Assembly (NCBI GenBank): GCA_013054445.1
Contig: JAAMPI010000477.1
Location: 1 to 36,067, forward strand
Direction of reading: 5' to 3'
DNA length: 36,067 bases
Source of the DNA: Cudoniella acicularis
Lineage: Eukaryota > Ascomycota > Leotiomycetes > Helotiales > Helotiaceae
In this document: positions 32,640-36,067 of the stretch, in pieces
How positions within the stretch are numbered: position 1 is the first letter of the stretch
Layout: each line of letters opens with the position of its first letter
Notes under the pieces: model-generated
Databases searched by the model: none
What the model saw: the letters and a program-made list of their open reading frames with translations, nothing else
What the model was told of the DNA's origin: nothing
Translations under genes and position numbers: made by a program

Positions 32640-34319
32640 ATGAAGGTTTCTTCAATATTCACTGCTTCCTTGGCTATTACAATCACGACTGCGCAGCAGT
32701 CTGCTTATGGGCAATGTATGAGCTGGAAAATTCCTAGAAACAATATTTACTGATAAATATTTAGGTGGAGGAAGTAGCTGGACGGGCGTAACGACATGTG
32801 TGGAAGGGTACTACTGTTGGCTTTCCAATGCATATTACTCGCAATGTATCCCTGGAGCTGGTATGAAAATGTGATCTGATTCTTTACCACTGCTGATTGC
32901 GATATTAGACAGCTCATCAGCTGTTGGTAGTTCGGCCGCAGCATCGCCAACCGCCGTCTCATCAGTGAACACCGCCATAGCTGCCGCGACGAGTACATCA
33001 GCACCCGTACCAGCATTCACAAGTTTCGCAAAAACAGCAGGTCATGTTTTCAATATCAATGGCAAGAGCCAATACTTCATGGGGACGAATACATACTGGA
33101 TTGGCTTTCTCACTGCCAATACTGATGTTGACCTCGTCATGTCCCATCTTGCAAGCGTATGTCTTCCCAATCACGTCCACGCGTAAAAATCACTGACTGG
33201 CATTTTCACAGACTGGTCTTAAAGTCCTCCGAGTCTGGGGCTTCAATGACGTAACCTCGACACCGAGCAGCGGCACCGTCTGGTTCCAATCTTTCATCAG
33301 CGGCTCCCAACCCGTGATCAACACCGGCGCCAACGGCCTCCAACGCCTCGATTACGTCGTATCTTCCGCTGCTGCTCACGGAATATCCCTTATCATAAAC
33401 TTCGTCAACAACTGGTCTGACTATGGCGGCATGGCAGCCTACAACAGCTACTACGGTCTCGGCACCACTGCCAACAATGCCTCCGCTTGGTACCTTTCTT
33501 CTGCAGCTCAAGGCCAATACCAGAAATATATTTCAGCTGTGGTGAGCAGGTATAAGAATAGTACTGCGGTATTTGCGTGGGAATTGGCAAATGAACCAAG
33601 ATGTTCGGGATGCGATACGAGCATTGTATACAATTGGGTCAAAACCACATCCGCTTACATCAAATCGCTGGACCCAAATCACATGGTAACCATCGGCGAC
33701 GAAGGATTCGGTGTCACTTCACCACTTTCACCACCAGACACCTCCTACCCCTTCACCACAGGCCCGGGCTATAACGTAACCAACCTTTTCCTTTGTCTAC
33801 CTTCCCTGAATTCTTATCCCGAGTGGCTAAGAAGAAGTTTCATCGCTTCTCCCCTCCTCCCTTCTCCCTTCTCCCCGAAAATTCATAGTACTAATTTCTT
33901 ATAGTGGACGAACAACCTCGCAATTTCCACCATCGACTTTGGCACATATCACTTGTATCCTTCTTCGTGGGGAGAAACCGACTCTTGGGCACCAAGTTGG
34001 ATTGACGCACATGCCGTGGCAGCAGCGAAGATCGGCAAGCCGGTAATTCTAGAAGAGTATGGAAGTTTAACGCATGCCAATGAATCGAAATGGCAGGCGG
34101 AGGTTTTGAAAACTCAGACGGCGGGAGATATGTACTGGCAGTATGGCGATACATTTAGTTGGGGAAAGAGCAGCGATGATGGATATGCGCTTTATTGGGG
34201 GACTGCTGAGTATACTACTTTGGTAGGTTGATTTTAATTTGAGTGATTTGGGTGCGATGCTAATAGTGTGATAGGTTACGAATCATGCTGCTGCTATGCA
34301 GGCAAAAGCGGTTTCTTGA
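32640..34319 (+). CDS. Secreted endo-beta-1,4-mannanase (CBM1 + GH5)
   Basis: Six exons (32640-32715, 32765-32860, 32909-33156, 33212-33775, 33905-34222, 34275-34319) give 448 residues. It should hydrolyse internal beta-1,4-mannosidic bonds of plant mannans outside the cell. Residues 1-18 are a signal peptide. Residues 22-58 are a fungal cellulose-binding module with the canonical four cysteines (26, 38, 44, 54; YGQCGG...WTG...YYSQC). A Ser/Ala/Thr linker follows to about residue 98, then the GH5 (subfamily 7-like) barrel: [35 protein letters not shown]. The acid/base Glu268 lies in WELANEPR and the nucleophile Glu in VILEEYGS (378 or 379). All phases are consistent and both catalytic motifs are intact, so the gene should be functional. 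It is the clearest carbohydrate-active gene in the window. Confidence 0.95.
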
Positions 34320-34633
34320 TAGCTAGTTATTGAGCGATGGACGGGTACTTTGAATGTTTTGAAGCCTTTTTTTCTGATTCAATTCTTGTCTATAGTTTGA
34401 TGGTGTCTTTGAGACGACGGAATTTTCTTGATATTCGGTGGAAAGCCTGCAGGCTGCAGGATATGATTGTATATACCAAGAAGAGATATGAAATGTATAT
34501 ACGCCACGAAACTCTTTGCCATGAAAATGAAAACACCGAAAGTGATTAAAACCCCCTCCAACTCCAATTCAGTACATCAAAACCACATCAACTCCCCGTC
34601 ACACCCGCGGTAAAAGCACCCACCAAAGAACTA
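34320..34633. other. Region between convergent 3' ends
   Basis: It separates the ends of the mannanase gene and the secreted six-cysteine gene on the opposite strand. AT-rich, with no gene; both transcripts probably terminate here. Confidence 0.5.
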
Positions 34634-35233
34634 CTAGCCATGGCCCCAGTAATCACCGCACTCGGCCGTAAACATGGCATCCGTAACCGTCTCCCCCTCC
34701 TCCTTCTTCGCCCCATCTTTCGTACCATTTCTATTCTCCAAGCTCTTAAGTTTCCCCTCCCACTCCCTAACCGCTCTCTCTTTATCAATCACCCAACAAC
34801 TCCATTTTCTCGTCCCGGGACCCGTAAACTTATGTTTCCCCTCACAATCCCAATCCGCGACGCCCGTACATGCACCCATCCTCTCACTTTCGGGCGTAAT
34901 CCGACAATCCGCCCACCTCTTCCCTTCTCTCGTAATATAAGCCTGTTCTCCGAAATATTCGTAGGTTTCGAGGGCGTCGATACCGCCCAGGGAATAAAGG
35001 GTTTGCGGATCCGCTTCGATCGCTTTCCAGCACCATTCTGTGAGGGTGTTTTGCGCGGTGGGTAGCCAGGCGATGAAGGTCATTGAGGGCGGCCAGAAGA
35101 CTTCGCCCAGGTAGATGGGGTGGTATGGGTTGAAGAGGGCTTTGGAGGGGTGGTTGATATCTGTTACTGCTTCTATTTTTGAGGCGAGGACTGAGGGAAG
35201 GAGGGGGAAGAGGAAGAAGATTGATGACTTCAT
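34634..35233 (-). CDS. Secreted six-cysteine, Trp-rich protein
   Basis: Single-exon gene of 199 residues. The first 18 residues (MKSSIFFLFPLLPSVLAS) are a clear signal peptide and there is no other membrane segment, so it should be secreted. The mature protein has six cysteines (68, 110, 122, 130, 146, 192), enough for three disulfides, about ten tryptophans and one N-glycosylation sequon (Asn169-Gly-Thr). Residues 150-185 are highly charged and Lys/Glu-rich, probably a helix or flexible insert before the last cysteine. I do not recognise a family; the profile fits an apoplastic effector or other secreted fungal protein. The start is the only ATG giving the signal peptide, and the stop is followed directly by a second TAG. 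Confidence 0.75.
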   Translation of the reverse strand: MKSSIFFLFPLLPSVLASKIEAVTDINHPSKALFNPYHPIYLGEVFWPPSMTFIAWLPTAQNTLTEWCWKAIEADPQTLYSLGGIDALETYEYFGEQAYITREGKRWADCRITPESERMGACTGVADWDCEGKHKFTGPGTRKWSCWVIDKERAVREWEGKLKSLENRNGTKDGAKKEEGETVTDAMFTAECGDYWGHG

Positions 35234-36067
35234 TTTGGAGAATTAATTGATCGCAATGACTTGAAATCGAAACGAAAAGAACTAAAGCAACGAGCCTTAG
35301 AGTTCTCTGAAGACTAGCAACAAAATGTCCAAAATTCTATTTCACGATAGAAAAATTCCGAGGTCCAAAGCCTCTAATATTCCTCGCTATCCGGAGAAGA
35401 AACGTGTACTTTCCAATTCACACGAGACCCGAAAGAAAGTCACTCGACTCGGGACAAATTATTTAAGCCTAATGCGGATCTTTCTCAACTTGAGATCTGA
35501 GTGGATCGCCATTCAAATTTACCCGTAGCTATACGGATGAGGAAGAAAGTTAATTTGCGGCGAGAGGCGAGACATGCTTCCCCACCATCTCCTCCGTTAA
35601 GCGATTATGCTTGGCTAGTTAGGATCCGAAGCGATTCTTCCCCCTTTTCGCAGTTGAAAACACCAAAAATAATTCTGGTTTTAAAAATTTGAAGGGTTTT
35701 GTGCCGAACTCCGTGTCGCAATGAGCATGAAGGAATTCCGAAGGTTCTATCTCTGACTCACACCGGGGTTTCGAGTCGCTTTCCTAATGGGGACAAGCGG
35801 AGAAGCATGCAGGATTACAAAGATAACTGCTGGTTTTCTTAGCTAAGGCGGGTACATCCGAACCTTCATCTCATCATGCCTCTTCTGAATTTCTATAATT
35901 TAACGTCAACTTCTAACTTATATCAATTAATTCACCAACCATTTATTATTATTTCAAAACTATTCTACATTTTCAATCCCATTTCCACTCAAACCAAAAG
36001 AGTCCTAGAAAAATCAATAATGACTTAAACCCAACCTTACTTAACCTCCTCACCACCACCACCAAAA
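35234..36067. other. Right-edge upstream region
   Basis: The part nearest 35234 should hold the promoter of the secreted six-cysteine gene. The rest is AT-rich with no supportable gene; the last 60 bases have ACC repeats and may lead into a gene beyond the window. Confidence 0.45.

Overview
This window looks like nuclear DNA of a filamentous ascomycete (Pezizomycotina), most likely a leotiomycete-like plant-associated or saprotrophic fungus. The protein-coding genes are broken by short introns (about 40-130 nt) with GTAAGT/GTATGT donors and CTAAC-type branch sites. The recognisable families are typically fungal: an Ecm13-like protein, a TauD/Jlp1-type dioxygenase, a Pho84-type phosphate transporter, a GH5 mannanase with a fungal CBM1, an NLR-type nucleoside-phosphorylase domain and small secreted proteins. 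No tRNA, rRNA, CRISPR array or viral gene was found. All exon models are hand-built from reading frame, splice signals and family continuity, without transcript data.

Layout. 1-4154 has no supported gene and ends in the leader of an Ecm13-like gene (4155-4946, +). 4947-8847 is gene-poor. 8848-9471 is an AT-rich non-autonomous DNA transposon with CAGTGTGT ends and a perfect 8-bp target-site duplication, which fits the hAT superfamily. 9859-11498 (-) is a nine-exon alpha-ketoglutarate-dependent dioxygenase. 12689-15681 (-) holds an unrecognised gene and, immediately upstream, a broken gene of a fungal PD-(D/E)XK-like family with two in-frame TAG codons and a frame change. 16904-17454 (+) encodes a small secreted four-cysteine protein. 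17848-18394 is a second transposon, with 51-bp inverted ends and a 9-bp duplication, which fits Mutator-like elements.

18616-21929 (-) encodes a roughly 1006-residue protein with a helical STAND-like N-terminal region and a C-terminal nucleoside phosphorylase domain, an unusual order for this immunity-type domain. It diverges from a Pho84-like phosphate transporter (22747-25528, +) that contains a 14-nt micro-exon. 25529-28580 is non-coding and carries a decayed tandem duplication. 28581-30258 (+) is a single-pass membrane protein whose frame changes in the cytoplasmic tail. 30775-31693 (+) is a short-chain dehydrogenase-like gene with two apparent single-base losses. 32640-34319 (+) is a complete secreted CBM1-GH5 endo-mannanase, and 34634-35233 (-) a secreted six-cysteine protein.

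Functionally, the right side carries secretion functions (mannan degradation, a secreted cysteine-rich protein) and the middle (about 8.8-22 kb) behaves as an accessory island: two transposons, a decayed nuclease-like gene, a small secreted protein and an immunity-type receptor candidate. The most interesting system candidate is the phosphorylase-domain protein. The best-supported new structural observations are the two transposons with exact target-site duplications.
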